Part shown: positions 18,155-27,995 of the stretch, piece by piece
Layout: each line of letters opens with the position of its first letter
Position numbering within the stretch: position 1 is the first letter of the stretch
Source: VBDM01 sp963699535
GTDB lineage: Bacteria; Pseudomonadota; Gammaproteobacteria; Burkholderiales; SG8-39
NCBI GenBank assembly: GCA_963699535.1
Contig: CAVOUJ010000031.1
Location: 54,487-118,486, forward strand
DNA: 64,000 nucleotides
Reading direction: 5' to 3'
Notes under the pieces: model-generated
What the model was told of the DNA's origin: nothing
The model's input: the letters and a program-made list of their open reading frames with translations, nothing else
Databases searched by the model: none
Made by a program: the position numbers and the translations under genes

Positions 18155-18740
18155 TTATCGCTGGCGCGCGCTCTCCAGGCGCTCGATGCGCTTCTCCAAG
18201 CGCGCGGCATCCTCGCGCAGGGCATCCGCCTCGCGGGAGAGCTTCTCGACGTCGGCGGGACGCGCAAGCAGCGGCTGCTCCTCGGTGAGGTACTCGGCCA
18301 GGTTCCCGGCGAGGCGCGTCGCGGCCTCGCTCTGCCATGCTGCGAACGCCCTGCCTCCCTCCGCCAGGCGGTGGGCGACGACGTCGGGGAAGAGACGGGA
18401 GAGATCTTCCTCGATGTCCCAGGCGAGGTGGCGGAAAAGGTGCTGCACCGCTGCTGCGAGCTCCGCCGAGCCTTCGATTTCGATCTTGCTTCAACGCCGC
18501 CTCGTCGCGCGCGAGCACGAGCGGCAAAGCGGACGGCGTGAGCTTCACGACGAGTGCGCTTGCGGCGTCTGCAGGTGCTTCCTCGACGAGGCCGCTTTCG
18601 AGGATCGCCAGGCGCAAATCGGGAAAGGGCGGGCAGCGGAATTCCGCGCACTGGCCCGCGAACACCTTGAGGCGCGCGGCGGCCCAGGGCTGCTGCGCGA
18701 GCAGGTGGTTCAGGCCCGCGGCGGCGCCGCGTTCAAGCAT
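18155..18740 (-). CDS. ubiJ: UbiJ-like SCP2-domain accessory factor, frameshifted
   Basis: Lipid-binding SCP2-type accessory protein of aerobic ubiquinone synthesis. The first part (18740 to about 18487) has AGLNHLLAQQPWAAARL, the start of an SCP2-like fold. After a shift near 18485 the second part reads IEIEGSAELAAAVQHLF and ends in a coiled coil, DVEKLSREADALREDAARLE. Total about 195 residues. It sits between ubiB and the Tim44-like gene, the usual betaproteobacterial position. The shift is probably a sequencing indel. Confidence 0.78.
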
Positions 18741-18767
18741 GGAGCCGCCGCGATTCGAGGCGTTCGT

Positions 18768-19625
18768 TCAGTTGACCTGCTGGATCCCGGCGAGCAGCCA
18801 GCCCGAGGAGCCGTCCACCGGCTTTTGCAGGTGCCAGACTTCCTCGAACGGTTCGGCCTGGGCGCCCGCATGCTCCCGGATCGATCCCGAGAAGCGCACG
18901 CTCGCCCAATGCAGGCGGCCTTCGGTGACCACTTCAATGAGCGACGCGTCCAGGGTCACGACGTCCGTCTGATCCTGGCCGACCTGGGCAGCGAGGTCGC
19001 CTTGCAGCGTCTCGAACATCTCCGGGGTCGTCACCGAGCGCAGCAACTCGAGGTCGCCCCGGTCATTGGCTTCCTGCAGCATCAGGAAATTGCGCCGGGC
19101 CTGCTTGAGGAAGGCCGGGACGTCGAAGCCCGAGGGAATATTCGGGACGAACTGGCCGCGATAGTCGGGTTGGGCACCGGCGCTGCCCGGCAACTGCGAA
19201 GGCGGCGGAGCGGCGACCGTTTCGCTGCCGAGGCCCGCGTACTGCGCCAGTGGCGCGTGCGCGCGGCGCTGCGCGAACAGCCGAAACACGGCGAACGCCA
19301 CTGCGGCGGCGGCGAGGGCCATCAGCATCGCGGCGACCGCGGCGCCGAAGCCGCCTTGCGCGAGCAGCCATCCGAGGCCCAAGCCTGCGGCAAGTCCTGC
19401 GAGAGGTCCGAGCCAGCGGGAGCCCGCAGCCTGGGGAGCGGTGGCCGGGGCGGCAGATTGAGCGGACTGTTGCGCGGGGGCGGCAGCCGGCTTTTGCGGA
19501 GGCAGCGCCTGACGCTGGGCACCGAGGCTTCGTCCTCCGCCGAGGCGGGTCCTCGCTTCGGTATCTTCGGGCATCAAGCCGATGCCCAGAAGGAGCGTGA
19601 AAATCGCGACGGTGAGTTTTTTCAT
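18768..19625 (-). CDS. Tim44-like domain protein
   Basis: 285-residue exported or membrane-associated protein. It has a signal-like N-terminus (KKLTVAIFTLLLGIGL), a Pro/Ala/Gln-rich linker, one or two hydrophobic segments around residues 70-115 (LGPLAGLAAGLGLGWLLAQ; AAVAAMLMALAAAAVAF) and a C-terminal Tim44/MBA1-type domain (QARRNFLMLQEANDRGD, VTTPEMFETLQGDL, EVWHLQKP). I chose ATG 19625. The domain is known from mitochondrial import, but its bacterial role is not settled; the position among ubi genes is conserved in related bacteria. Confidence 0.82.
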   Translation of the reverse strand: MKKLTVAIFTLLLGIGLMPEDTEARTRLGGGRSLGAQRQALPPQKPAAAPAQQSAQSAAPATAPQAAGSRWLGPLAGLAAGLGLGWLLAQGGFGAAVAAMLMALAAAAVAFAVFRLFAQRRAHAPLAQYAGLGSETVAAPPPSQLPGSAGAQPDYRGQFVPNIPSGFDVPAFLKQARRNFLMLQEANDRGDLELLRSVTTPEMFETLQGDLAAQVGQDQTDVVTLDASLIEVVTEGRLHWASVRFSGSIREHAGAQAEPFEEVWHLQKPVDGSSGWLLAGIQQVN

Positions 19626-19638
19626 AGGTTCTCCTCGG

Positions 19639-20370
19639 TCAGTACTTGTAGCCCCGGTGCAGCGCGACGACGCCGGCAGCCAGGTTGAAGTATTCGACAT
19701 CCTCGAGCCCGGCCCGTTCCAGCATGCCCTTCAGGCGTTCCTGGTCGGGATGCATGCGGATCGACTCGGCGAGATAACGGTAGGCGGCCTCGTCGCCCGC
19801 GACCTTCTTTCCCAGCCACGGAAGCACGTTGAAAGAATACCAGTCGTAGAGCTTCGCAAGCGGAGGCCAGATGCGCGAGAACTCCAGCACGAGGAGCCGC
19901 CCTCCCGGCTTCAACACGCGCTGCATCTCGGCAAGCGCCGAGTCCTTGCGGGTCATGTTGCGCAGGCCGAATGCCACGCTCACGCAATCGAAATAACCCT
20001 GGGGAAACGGCAGCTGCTCCGCGTCGCACTGAACCGCGGGGAGCGCCCGGCCGCGGTCGAGCAGGCGGTCGCGCCCGCGCCCGAGCATCGCGCCGTTGAT
20101 GTCGGTGAGCCACACCTCTCCGGTCGGTCCTGCCGCTTTCGAGAATTCGAACGCCAGATCGCCGGAACCGGCCGCGACATCGAGCACCCTCTCGCCCTTG
20201 CGCACTCCGGCGATCGCCACCGCGAACGCCTTCCACAGCCGGTGCAGCCCTCCCGACATCAAGTCGTTCATCAGGTCGTACTTGCCGGCGACCGATGAAA
20301 AAACGCCGGCCACCCGGGCCGCTTTTTCGGCCTCGCCGACGCTCTGGTATCCGAAGTCCGTTTGACTCAC
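19639..20370 (-). CDS. ubiE: Demethylmenaquinone/ubiquinone C-methyltransferase UbiE
   Basis: SAM-dependent C-methylase of ubiquinone (and menaquinone) synthesis. Its 243 residues include SSVAGKYDLMNDLMSGGLHRLW, motif I LDVAAGSGDLAF, motif post-I LTDINGAML, VSVAFGLRNMTR and PGGRLLVLEFSR, all UbiE hallmarks. I chose GTG 20370, giving VSQTDFGYQSV as in homologues; the upstream open frame lies inside the palindromic repeat. It begins the ubiE-Tim44-ubiJ-ubiB block, with 13 bp before the next gene. Confidence 0.95.
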   Translation of the reverse strand: MSQTDFGYQSVGEAEKAARVAGVFSSVAGKYDLMNDLMSGGLHRLWKAFAVAIAGVRKGERVLDVAAGSGDLAFEFSKAAGPTGEVWLTDINGAMLGRGRDRLLDRGRALPAVQCDAEQLPFPQGYFDCVSVAFGLRNMTRKDSALAEMQRVLKPGGRLLVLEFSRIWPPLAKLYDWYSFNVLPWLGKKVAGDEAAYRYLAESIRMHPDQERLKGMLERAGLEDVEYFNLAAGVVALHRGYKY

Positions 20371-20399
20371 GCGGGCAATGCTAGCAGGTTGGCGAGCAG

Positions 20400-20539
20400 G
20401 TGGGCTATCTTGCCCTTGCTCCTGGCGCGGCAACGACACGCTACGGGTACCCGGCCGCTTGCGCCTCCAATGAAGCGGTCGGCGCGCGGCCACCCGTAAC
20501 GCGTGTCGCCGCGCAAGTCGCCCATGCAGGATAGCCCAC
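20400..20539. repeat. Palindromic intergenic element, copy A (140 bp)
   Basis: A nearly complete inverted repeat between DUF971 and ubiE. Outer arms are GTGGGCTATC (20400-20409) and GATAGCCCAC (20530-20539). Next inward, GCGCGGC and GACACGC pair with GCGTGTC and GCCGCGC, then TACGGGT pairs with ACCCGTA. The centre is CCGGCCGCTT against AAGCGGTCGG around a short loop. Copy B at 53782-53922 is about 85% identical by eye, in the opposite orientation, with compensatory changes in the arms. The element ends 3 bp after the DUF971 stop codon. It resembles a REP/BIME-type element or a long structured RNA. Confidence 0.85.
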
Positions 20540-20542
20540 CCG

Positions 20543-20911
20543 CTAAGGCTCGCGGCGTGCCCCGGCCGCTTCGAGCCGCTTGAGATAGTCCTGCCACATC
20601 GAGGCGCGATTGGCGCCGATCTCGTAGAGGTAGTCCCAGGAATAGATTCCGGTGGCGTGCCCGTCGGAAAAATGCGGCTGCACTGCGTAGCTGCCCACGG
20701 GCTCCAGACTCAGGATATCGACCTCTTTCTTCCCGACCTGAAGGACTTCCTGCCCCGGGCCGTGGCCGCGGACCTCCGCCGAGGGCGAGTAGACGCGCAG
20801 GAATTCGTAGGGCAGTTCGAAACGGCTGCCGTCCGAGAAAGAAATCTCGAGCACGCGGGATTTCTGGTGCAGCTTGATTTCGGTGGGAGTCGGTTTTTCA
20901 GCGGCGGCCAT
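20543..20911 (-). CDS. DUF971 (GBBH-like N-terminal domain) protein
   Basis: 122-residue protein of the DUF971/gamma-butyrobetaine hydroxylase-like N-terminal family. It contains HQKSRVLEISFSDGSRFELP, YEFLRVYSPSAEVRGHG and the conserved HFSDGHATGIYSWDYLYEIG. In other proteins the domain binds metal or assists Fe-S chemistry, but its role alone is not known. ATG 20911 is chosen; it follows the next upstream gene's stop by 5 bp. In related genomes it commonly lies beside ubiE. Confidence 0.88.
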   Translation of the reverse strand: MAAAEKPTPTEIKLHQKSRVLEISFSDGSRFELPYEFLRVYSPSAEVRGHGPGQEVLQVGKKEVDILSLEPVGSYAVQPHFSDGHATGIYSWDYLYEIGANRASMWQDYLKRLEAAGARREP

Positions 20912-20916
20912 GTCGG

Positions 20917-22517
20917 CTATATCGTCTTGAAGCTTACGCGCTCGAAATCGGCGCCGCGGTTCACGACCGAGACGAGCTGAACTCGAAGTGTGCCCTCCCT
21001 CTGGACTTCGATCACGCGGTCCGGCTTGAACCAGCCGGTGGGCAGGACCAGGGATTCGGAGGACTGAAGCGCCGCAACCGAAGGAAGCATGAAAGCGGGA
21101 GTGTATTGCTCGCTTGCGGCCATGTCCGGCCGTATCGCGATCCCGAGCGGCACCCCGGGAAGGATCTGAACGCCGACGCGCAGCTCGAAATCTTCGGACA
21201 CGGAGATCCAGCGGACGGCGCACAGGAGAAAGCTCTTCGCGTCGGCCGGCCGAACCCCGAGCAACTGATCCAGAACGAGGCGCGAGTTCGCTGCAGGATC
21301 GATGCGTTGCAGGCGCAGTCCCGGGGCGCTCTCGTCCTTGATCTGCCAGGTCTCCAGGGGAAAACTCGGGGGGGCGACGGCGAGTTCTTCGTGGCGAGTG
21401 GCGACCCGCCCGAAAGTCGCGATCTCCTCGTGCTGTGTCTTGGTGAGTTCGCGGGGTGCCCCGCGGAACGCCTGGCCGGTGACGAAGTAGTGTATGGCAG
21501 CCATCCCCGAGCAGATCTGCGCCGTGCCGCTGGTGCTGCGGCGCGGATGCGCCCGCGATTCCTTGTCCTCGCACCAGCGCCGATACAGCATCACCAGAAG
21601 GCTTTCCGCCAGCGAAGCGGTGACGTCCTCGCCCAGCCCCAGCGCGGCGGGCGTTTCGCCCTTTCGCAAGAGACCCACGCGCTTGCGCACGCGACCTGCC
21701 GACTTCGCGGATCTCGAGGTGGCGCACATCCCCTCCCTGCAGCCGGCCGATGCGTCGCGCCGGCCGCATGGCTGAGATCGACGGCGAGGGGGGCGAGGCC
21801 CTCCGCCGCGGGAGGCGGTTCCGGCCGGATCGAGACCTTCGGGGTCCAGCTCTCGAGCCATTGCATGATGAGCTCGATCTGGCGTGGCGTGAGCTTTCCC
21901 GGATTGGCGAGGTGCAGGAGCAGGACCTGCGCGTAGGTTTCCGTGCAGGTGGTCTTGGTCTTGTCCTTGTGGAGCGGATGACTGACCGGGTCATCCACGG
22001 CGTCCCGCTCCTCGGCGAACGCATAGACGTGGTGCAGCACCTTCCAATCGTCTTCGGCCACATTCTGATAGGCCTGGTAGTGGTCCACCATCTTTTGCCC
22101 GGCACACCAGAGCGCGCGCTGGCAGATGAGCGCGATTTGCCCGTTCATGCCGGTTGCACCCTCGATGATCGCCTGCAGGCAGTGTTGGTAGCCGAGCGAT
22201 AGCGCGCTCCACAAGGCGTTGACGTTGTGGAAGACCTCGCGCTCGGCCTTGGCGAGGGGCGCCGGGCGGTTCGAGAATTTCTTGGATTGCTCCTTCTGCA
22301 CGAAGCTTATGGGCTCGCGCAGGATCTCCAGGATCTTCAGCCTCTCCGGCGGTGCGAGTTTGCAGGCATTCAACTGATCGAGCTGATCGAGAAGGCGAAC
22401 GTGCGACGGAGCGACGTTGATGAGGGGGAGCGCCTTGACCCATTTGGCGCAGCCGGCCGAGTCCGTGAACTCCGGCGCGGCATCCGGCCTGATGACGGGA
22501 AGCTCGAATCCCGACAC
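20917..22517 (-). CDS. Conserved protein of unknown function, two frameshifts
   Basis: About 533 residues if two shifts (near 21760 and 21690) are repaired. The N-terminal half is helical, starting MSGFELPVIRPDA and containing KALPLINVAPSHVRLLDQLD, FHNVNALWSALSLGYQ and HLANPGKLTPRQIELIMQWL. The C-terminal half reads SAPGLRLQRIDPAANSRLVL, LLCAVRWISVSEDFELRVGV and VLPTGWFKPDRVIEV, which looks like a small beta-barrel. I have seen the family as a conserved betaproteobacterial protein but cannot name its function; a PilZ-like C-terminus is only a guess. It sits between HIT and DUF971 genes with 3-5 bp gaps, so an operon is likely. Confidence 0.7.
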
Positions 22518-22520
22518 GGG

Positions 22521-22937
22521 CTAATCCAGCCTCTGCCTCAAGGCGCGCGACAGGGAGCCTGCATCCGGGCCCGGCCGACGCGGCGCCTCCGCGCGCAGGG
22601 GCTCGGCCCAGACCGGGCGGGGAAAGTGACGATCGTCCCGGTGGCGCGGGATTACGTGCCAGTGCAGGTGCGGGGTAACGTTGCCGAGGCTCGCGATGTT
22701 GATCTTGTGCGGGTCGAGGAGTTCGCGGAGCACGGCCTCGGTCGCGAACACCGCGTTCATGAACCGCACACGCTCGGCAGGCTCAAGATCGGTCATCTCC
22801 CTCACGTGCCGCTTGAGGACCACCCGGCAGAAGCCGGGGTAGTCCGGATCGTCGATCAGGACGACGCGGCAGAAGCCGTCCTGCCAGAGCGGCTCCCCGC
22901 CCGGGGAATCGCACAGCTCGCATGGATTCTCGCTCAA
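22521..22937 (-). CDS. HIT family protein
   Basis: 138-residue nucleotide-binding hydrolase of the histidine triad superfamily. The triad is HLHWHVIPRHRDDRHF at about residues 91-106. Near the N-terminus a CELC pair and a later Cys (residues 6-23) resemble zinc-binding residues of the HIT subgroup. Upstream of the triad is LLDPHKINIASLGNVTP. Substrate unknown. The stop is 4 bp from the following gene. Confidence 0.9.
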   Translation of the reverse strand: MSENPCELCDSPGGEPLWQDGFCRVVLIDDPDYPGFCRVVLKRHVREMTDLEPAERVRFMNAVFATEAVLRELLDPHKINIASLGNVTPHLHWHVIPRHRDDRHFPRPVWAEPLRAEAPRRPGPDAGSLSRALRQRLD

Positions 22938-23005
22938 GATCTTTGCGCTCGGCCAAATCCCTACGGGGCGCGGCTCTCGCGAAGGATAGCAGAATCGAAG
23001 TCAGG

Positions 23006-23797
23006 CTAAGGGCTGGCTGGAGGCAGAGAAGGTTCGCCCGGACCGGGCTTGTCCGGAAAGATGTCGCGGTAGCTCGCGTAACAGCTCCCGAATACCGCGG
23101 GCAGCATGAAAAGCACGAATAGCTGGGCGATGAAGGCCAGCGTCTGCAGTTGTACACGGAACAGGATCGCCGCGAACGTAACGAGCACGAGAAAACCCGC
23201 GATCACGAGCGCGAGCACGGCCCCGTATACGAAGAAAGCTCGCCAGTTCCGCCAGACGGAGAAGAAACTGTAGAAGAGCGACTGGACGGTGCCCATCCGA
23301 TCCCAGGCCGCGAGCACCGGCGCGAACCAGAAGGCCATGAGCACGGGTGCGCTGGCCAGGGCGGCAAGGAGCAGCGCCCGCGAGACGCTGCCGTCGCTGA
23401 GGGCTTCGGTGGAGGGTTGCTCTCCGGAAAGCATCCACCTCAGGAGGGCGCCGGAGTCCGCGAGCGAGGAAAGGGCGAGCGTGGCCACGATCGCGAAAAG
23501 GTATGCGGCGCCGAGGGCAACCAGCGTCGCCAGCCCCTGGCGGAAACCCGCGACGAGCAGCACGGGCTGCAATACCCCGCCGCGATCGAGCACCGCGCAC
23601 ATGACCATGAAACTGACCGAGAAGGCGGGCAGCAGCACGGTGGAGGCGGCGGGGCCGACGTAGCGGATCTGGCCGAGGAGCGTGACGGCGATCCAGTACG
23701 TGAATATCAGAAACATCCACATCAGCGGGTTCCTGCGGAAGAGAGCAAAGCCCTTCAGAAGCCAGAACCATCCGTTTTTGGCAGGGACCGTTCGCAT
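23006..23797 (-). CDS. BPSS1780-family integral membrane protein
   Basis: 263 residues with about six or seven membrane helices. It begins with VPAKNGWFWLLKGFALFRRN, the typical opening of this betaproteobacterial family. Other shared features are MAFWFAPVLAAWDRMGTVQS and YSFFSVWRNWRAFFVYG. Function is unknown. The C-terminus is Pro-rich and cytosolic or periplasmic. Confidence 0.85.
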   Translation of the reverse strand: MRTVPAKNGWFWLLKGFALFRRNPLMWMFLIFTYWIAVTLLGQIRYVGPAASTVLLPAFSVSFMVMCAVLDRGGVLQPVLLVAGFRQGLATLVALGAAYLFAIVATLALSSLADSGALLRWMLSGEQPSTEALSDGSVSRALLLAALASAPVLMAFWFAPVLAAWDRMGTVQSLFYSFFSVWRNWRAFFVYGAVLALVIAGFLVLVTFAAILFRVQLQTLAFIAQLFVLFMLPAVFGSCYASYRDIFPDKPGPGEPSLPPASP

Positions 23798-23855
23798 GCC
23801 TATGCCTTGCGGCGTTTCACGTCAAATGGGCGCAAGTGTGGCGCGATTGACCGTT

Positions 23856-24794
23856 TCAAACAAGGGAAAAGGGGCGCGCGCGGCGAGCCTCGAGCACCCT
23901 GCGAAAGTGCTCCGGGTCGTGCGCGTGAACGAGCTCGCCCGCGCGCGGCAGGTAGAAGTCGTACAGGCGCGACAGCCAGAAGCGCAGCGCCGCCGCGCGC
24001 AGAAGCACCGACCAGGCTTCCCGCTCGGAGGGAGTGAACTCGCGTGTGCCACGATAGGCGGCGAGCAGCGCGTTCGCGCGCGCCGGGTCGATCTCGCCCG
24101 CAGCATCGATGCACCAGTCGTTGACCGCGACCGCGACGTCGAACAGGAGCGCGTCGAGTCCCGCGAAGTAGAAGTCGATCACTCCTCCGATGCGGTCTCT
24201 CTCGAACAGCACGTTGTCGCGGAAGAGATCCGCATGCACCGGGCCGCGAGGCAAATCGAGCGCGCGGTGCTGCGCCTGAAACCCGAGTTCGGAGGCGAGC
24301 AGCTCCCTGCGTGCCGGGTCGAGGAAGGGCTCGACCCTGGGCGCCGCTTCGCGCCACCATTTCGGCCCGCGCGGATTCTCCAGCTTCCCGTTGTAGCCCC
24401 GCCCCGCGAGGTGCATGTCGGCGAGCATGGCGCCGACGCGCTCGCAATGACGGACCTGCGGTGCGGTCACCGGCGCGCCGGGCAGGCAGGTGACGAGCGT
24501 GGCGGGCTTGCCGTTCAGGATCCCGAGATACTTCTCCCCCTGGTCGGCGATCGGCGCGGGGCAGGGAATACCGCGGCGGGCGAGATGCGCCATGAGGTTC
24601 AGGTAGAAGGGGAGTTCCGCCGTCGTCAGCTTCTCGAAGAGCGTCAGGACGAAGCGCCCGTGCGTGGTCGTGACGAAGTAGTTGGTGTTCTCTATGCCTG
24701 CGGCGATCCCCTGAAGATCGGCGAGCGTGCCGATGGCGTAGCGCTTCAACCAGGCCGACAGTTCCTCGGCGGTGATGCGCGTGAAGACGGACAT
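23856..24794 (-). CDS. thrB: Homoserine kinase (ThrB type II)
   Basis: Phosphorylates homoserine in threonine synthesis; the proteobacterial form has an aminoglycoside-phosphotransferase fold. Its 312 residues include MSVFTRITAEELSAWLKRY, GIENTNYFVTT, the catalytic-loop GPVHADLFRDNVLF (about residues 183-196) and the metal-binding GVIDFYFAG. Length and start match the family. It shares substrate with MetX (homoserine), encoded far downstream in this window. Confidence 0.93.
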   Translation of the reverse strand: MSVFTRITAEELSAWLKRYAIGTLADLQGIAAGIENTNYFVTTTHGRFVLTLFEKLTTAELPFYLNLMAHLARRGIPCPAPIADQGEKYLGILNGKPATLVTCLPGAPVTAPQVRHCERVGAMLADMHLAGRGYNGKLENPRGPKWWREAAPRVEPFLDPARRELLASELGFQAQHRALDLPRGPVHADLFRDNVLFERDRIGGVIDFYFAGLDALLFDVAVAVNDWCIDAAGEIDPARANALLAAYRGTREFTPSEREAWSVLLRAAALRFWLSRLYDFYLPRAGELVHAHDPEHFRRVLEARRARPFSLV

Positions 24795-24834
24795 GATCGT
24801 GGCGCCGCGGCGATATGCAGCGCTCGCGGGCGCC

Positions 24835-25167
24835 TCAGAATCGGCGGATCACCCAGAGCGGGACCCGCACGCCGGTGTCGAGGCTCTCGTTTCGCACTCC
24901 TGCGCCGTCGCCCAGATCCTCGATCAGCCAGTACTCGAGGCCGGCGGGCGTGACGACTCGCACCACACGCCGGCCGTCGATGACCTGTTCTTCCACCTCG
25001 TCGCCCCCACCCGGGCGGATGCTTACGGGGGATTCATCCGGCTGATCGACGGAAATCCCTGGAGGCGGGGGTGCGGGCTCGGGAAGCGGGTCGAGCCTGG
25101 GCGGCTGCTGCGCCGCGACCGGCAGGGCGATGGCGAGCAGGGCGGAGGCGAGAATTCGGCGCGGCAT
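24835..25167 (-). CDS. DUF2782 exported protein
   Basis: 110-residue small protein with a signal peptide (RRILASALLAIALPVAAQQ), a Pro-rich segment and a compact domain: EEQVIDGRRVVRVVTPAGLEY then IEDLGDGAG. This matches DUF2782, usually found beside thrB and polA in betaproteobacteria. Start ATG 25167 is preferred over ATG 25215 because it begins at the signal peptide. It diverges from polA. Function unknown. Confidence 0.8.
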   Translation of the reverse strand: MPRRILASALLAIALPVAAQQPPRLDPLPEPAPPPPGISVDQPDESPVSIRPGGGDEVEEQVIDGRRVVRVVTPAGLEYWLIEDLGDGAGVRNESLDTGVRVPLWVIRRF

Positions 25168-25216
25168 AAGGCGGAAGAACCCTGAGACGGAGCGAGTCTG
25201 GCGACTGTCATGCATT

Positions 25217-27970
25217 ATGTCAGAATTCTTCCAGAAATCTTCTCGCCCATCATTTCCCTTGGAAAAAACGCTGCTGTTGGTTGACGGGTCCTCGTACCTG
25301 TACCGGGCCTTTCACGCGCTTGCCCGACCTGCGCAACGCCGCGGGCGAGCCGACCGGCGCGATCTACGGCGTGCTCAACATGCTGCGGAAGCTCCTCGCC
25401 GACTACAGGGCCGATTATCTCGCTTGCGTGTTCGACGCGAAGGGCAAGACCTTCCGCGACGAGCTGTACGCGCAATACAAGGCGAATCGCGCGCCCATGC
25501 CCGATGACCTGGGCGCGCAGATCGAGCCGCTGTTCGAGGCGATCCGGGCGCTCGGATGGCCTTTGCTGCAGATCGAAGGCGTCGAGGCTGACGACGTCAT
25601 CGGCACGCTCGCGCGGGAGGCCGAAAGGCACGAAATGCGCTGCGTCATCTCCACGGGCGACAAGGACCTCGCGCAGCTCGTGAGCGATCGCGTCACCCTG
25701 GTCAACACGATGACGAACGAGCGCCTCGACCCCGATGGGGTGAAGGCGAAGTTCGGCGTGCCGCCCGAGCGTTTTCTCGACTATCTGACCCTGGTCGGCG
25801 ACTCCGTGGACAACGTGCCCGGCGTCGACAAGGTCGGCCCGAAGACCGCGGGGAAGTGGCTCTCCGAGTACGGTTCGCTCGAAAGCCTGGTTGCGAACGC
25901 CGCCAAGATCGGCGGCACCGTGGGGGAAAACCTGCGCAAGGCGCTCGACTGGTTGCCCCAGGGGCGCGCGCTGCTCGCGGTCAAGTGCGACGTGGAACTA
26001 CCGCTGAGAATGGAGGAACTGAAGCTCGCGCCGCGCGACGAAAAGCGTGTGGCGGCAGCTGTTCTCGCACTTCGGTTTCAAGAGCTGGTCGAAGGACGTC
26101 GCGGGACAATCGGGCGAGGCGCCTGCCTCGGGTCCTGCCGAATCGCCTCTCAAACCGGTTCCCGAGCGCATCATCGAGACGCTCTTCACGGACTCCGATC
26201 TGAAGCGCTGGCTCAATGCCATGGAGGCCGCGGCGCTGGTTTCCTTCGATATCGAGACGACGAGCCCCGATCCGATGCAGGCGCAGCTCGTGGGCCTCGC
26301 TTTTTGCGCCGCCGCGGGCCGCGCCGCCTATCTGCCGCTCGCGCACAACTACGCCGGGGCGCCGCCGCAGTTGGGCGTCGAGCCGGCGCTTGCGATCCTG
26401 AAGCCGTGGCTGGAGAGCGAAACGCACCGGAAGGTCGGCCGAAACGTCAAATTTCACGAGCACGTGTTCGCCAACCACGGCATCGCCTTGCGGGGCATCG
26501 CGCACGACACGCTGCTCGAATCATACGTGCTCGAAAGCCACATGCGCCACGACCTGGAAAGTCTCGCCTCGCGCCATCTCGGCGCGAAGACGATCGGCTA
26601 CGACGAGGTGACCGGGACCGGAGCGCAGCGCATCCCGTTCGAGCAGGTCGATGTCGCGCGGGCCGCGGCGTATGCCGCCGAAGGCGCCGACCTCGGCCTG
26701 CAGATCCACGATGCGCTTTTCCCGAGGATCCAGGCGGAAGCCGGGCTCGCCCACGTTTACGGCTCGATCGAGATGCCGGTGCGCGAGGTCCTCTTCAGGA
26801 TGGAAAGGGAAGGGCGTGCTCATCGAGGCGAGGCAACTCGAGGCGATGAGCCACGAGCTGGGACAGAAAATGCTCGAGCTCGAAGCGAAAGCCCACAAGG
26901 AGGCCGGGCAACCCTTCAACCTGGGCTCGCCCAAGCAGATCGCCGAGATCTTCTTCGAGAAGAAAGGGATGCCGGTGATCAAGAAGACGCCCTCCGGCGC
27001 GCCCTCCACCGACGAGGACGTGCTGGAAAAACTCGCCCTCGACCACCCCTTGGCGAAAATGCTGCTCGACCACCGGGAGATTTCTAAGCTCAAGTCCACC
27101 TACACGGACAAGCTGCCGAGGATGGTGAATGCGCGCACCGGCCGGGTGCACACCACCTACGGCCAGGCGACCGCGGTCACCGGGCGCCTCGCTTCCAACG
27201 ATCCCAACCTGCAGAACATTCCGGTGAGGACTCCCGAGGGCCGGCGCATCCGCGAAGCCTTCGTGGCGCCCAGGGGGCGCGTGATCGTCAGCGCCGACTA
27301 TTCGCAAGTGGAGCTGCGCATCATGGCGCACATCTCCGGAGACGAGAACCTGCTGCGCGCCTTCGAAGGAGGCGAGGACGTCCATCGCGCCACCGCGGCG
27401 GAGGTGTTCGGCCGGTCGCTCAAGGAAGTGACACCCGAGGAGCGCCGATACGCCAAAGTGATCAACTTCGGCCTCATTTACGGGATGTCGGCGTTCGGCC
27501 TGGCACAGCAGCTGGGACTTGAGCGGGCCACCGCGCAGGCCTACATCAACAGCTACTTCATGCGCTATCCGGGCGTGGACCGCTACATGAAGGAAACGCG
27601 CGCTCTTGCGAAGGAGCGTGGCTACGTGGAGACCGTGTTCGGCAGGCGCCTATGGCTTCCGGAGATCAACGCTGGGAACACCGCGCGCCGAAGCGGAGCG
27701 GAGCGCGCGGCGATCAACGCCCCGATGCAGGGCACGGCCGCGGACCTGATCAAGCTCGCGATGATCGCAGTGCAGCATTGGCTCGACCGCGAAAGGCTTT
27801 CCACGCGCCTCATCATGCAGGTACACGACGAGCTCGTGCTCGAGGCGCCTGATGCGGAGCTCGCGCGCGTGAAGGCGGAACTGCCGGGCCTGATGAGCGG
27901 CGTGGCGAAGCTGAAGACGCCGCTTGTCGTGGATATCGGGTCGGGCGAGAATTGGGAAAAGGCGCATTGA
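25217..27970 (+). CDS. polA: DNA polymerase I, three frameshifts
   Basis: Repair and Okazaki-fragment polymerase. The 5' nuclease domain has LLLVDGSSYLYRAFHAL, VEADDVIGTLA and STGDKDLAQLV. The 3'-5' exonuclease domain keeps its metal-binding SFDIETTSPDP. The polymerase domain has motif A SADYSQVELRIMAHI, motif B YAKVINFGLIYG and motif C QVHDELVLEAP. Shifts fall near 25325, 26055 and 26812; the last is one extra G in GAAGGGCGTG. Repaired length is about 916 residues, as expected. ATG 25217 precedes a short extension; TTG 25259 would start exactly at the conserved domain. Confidence 0.92.
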
Positions 27971-27995
27971 GCGCCTGATCGTAGGGAGGGGACGC

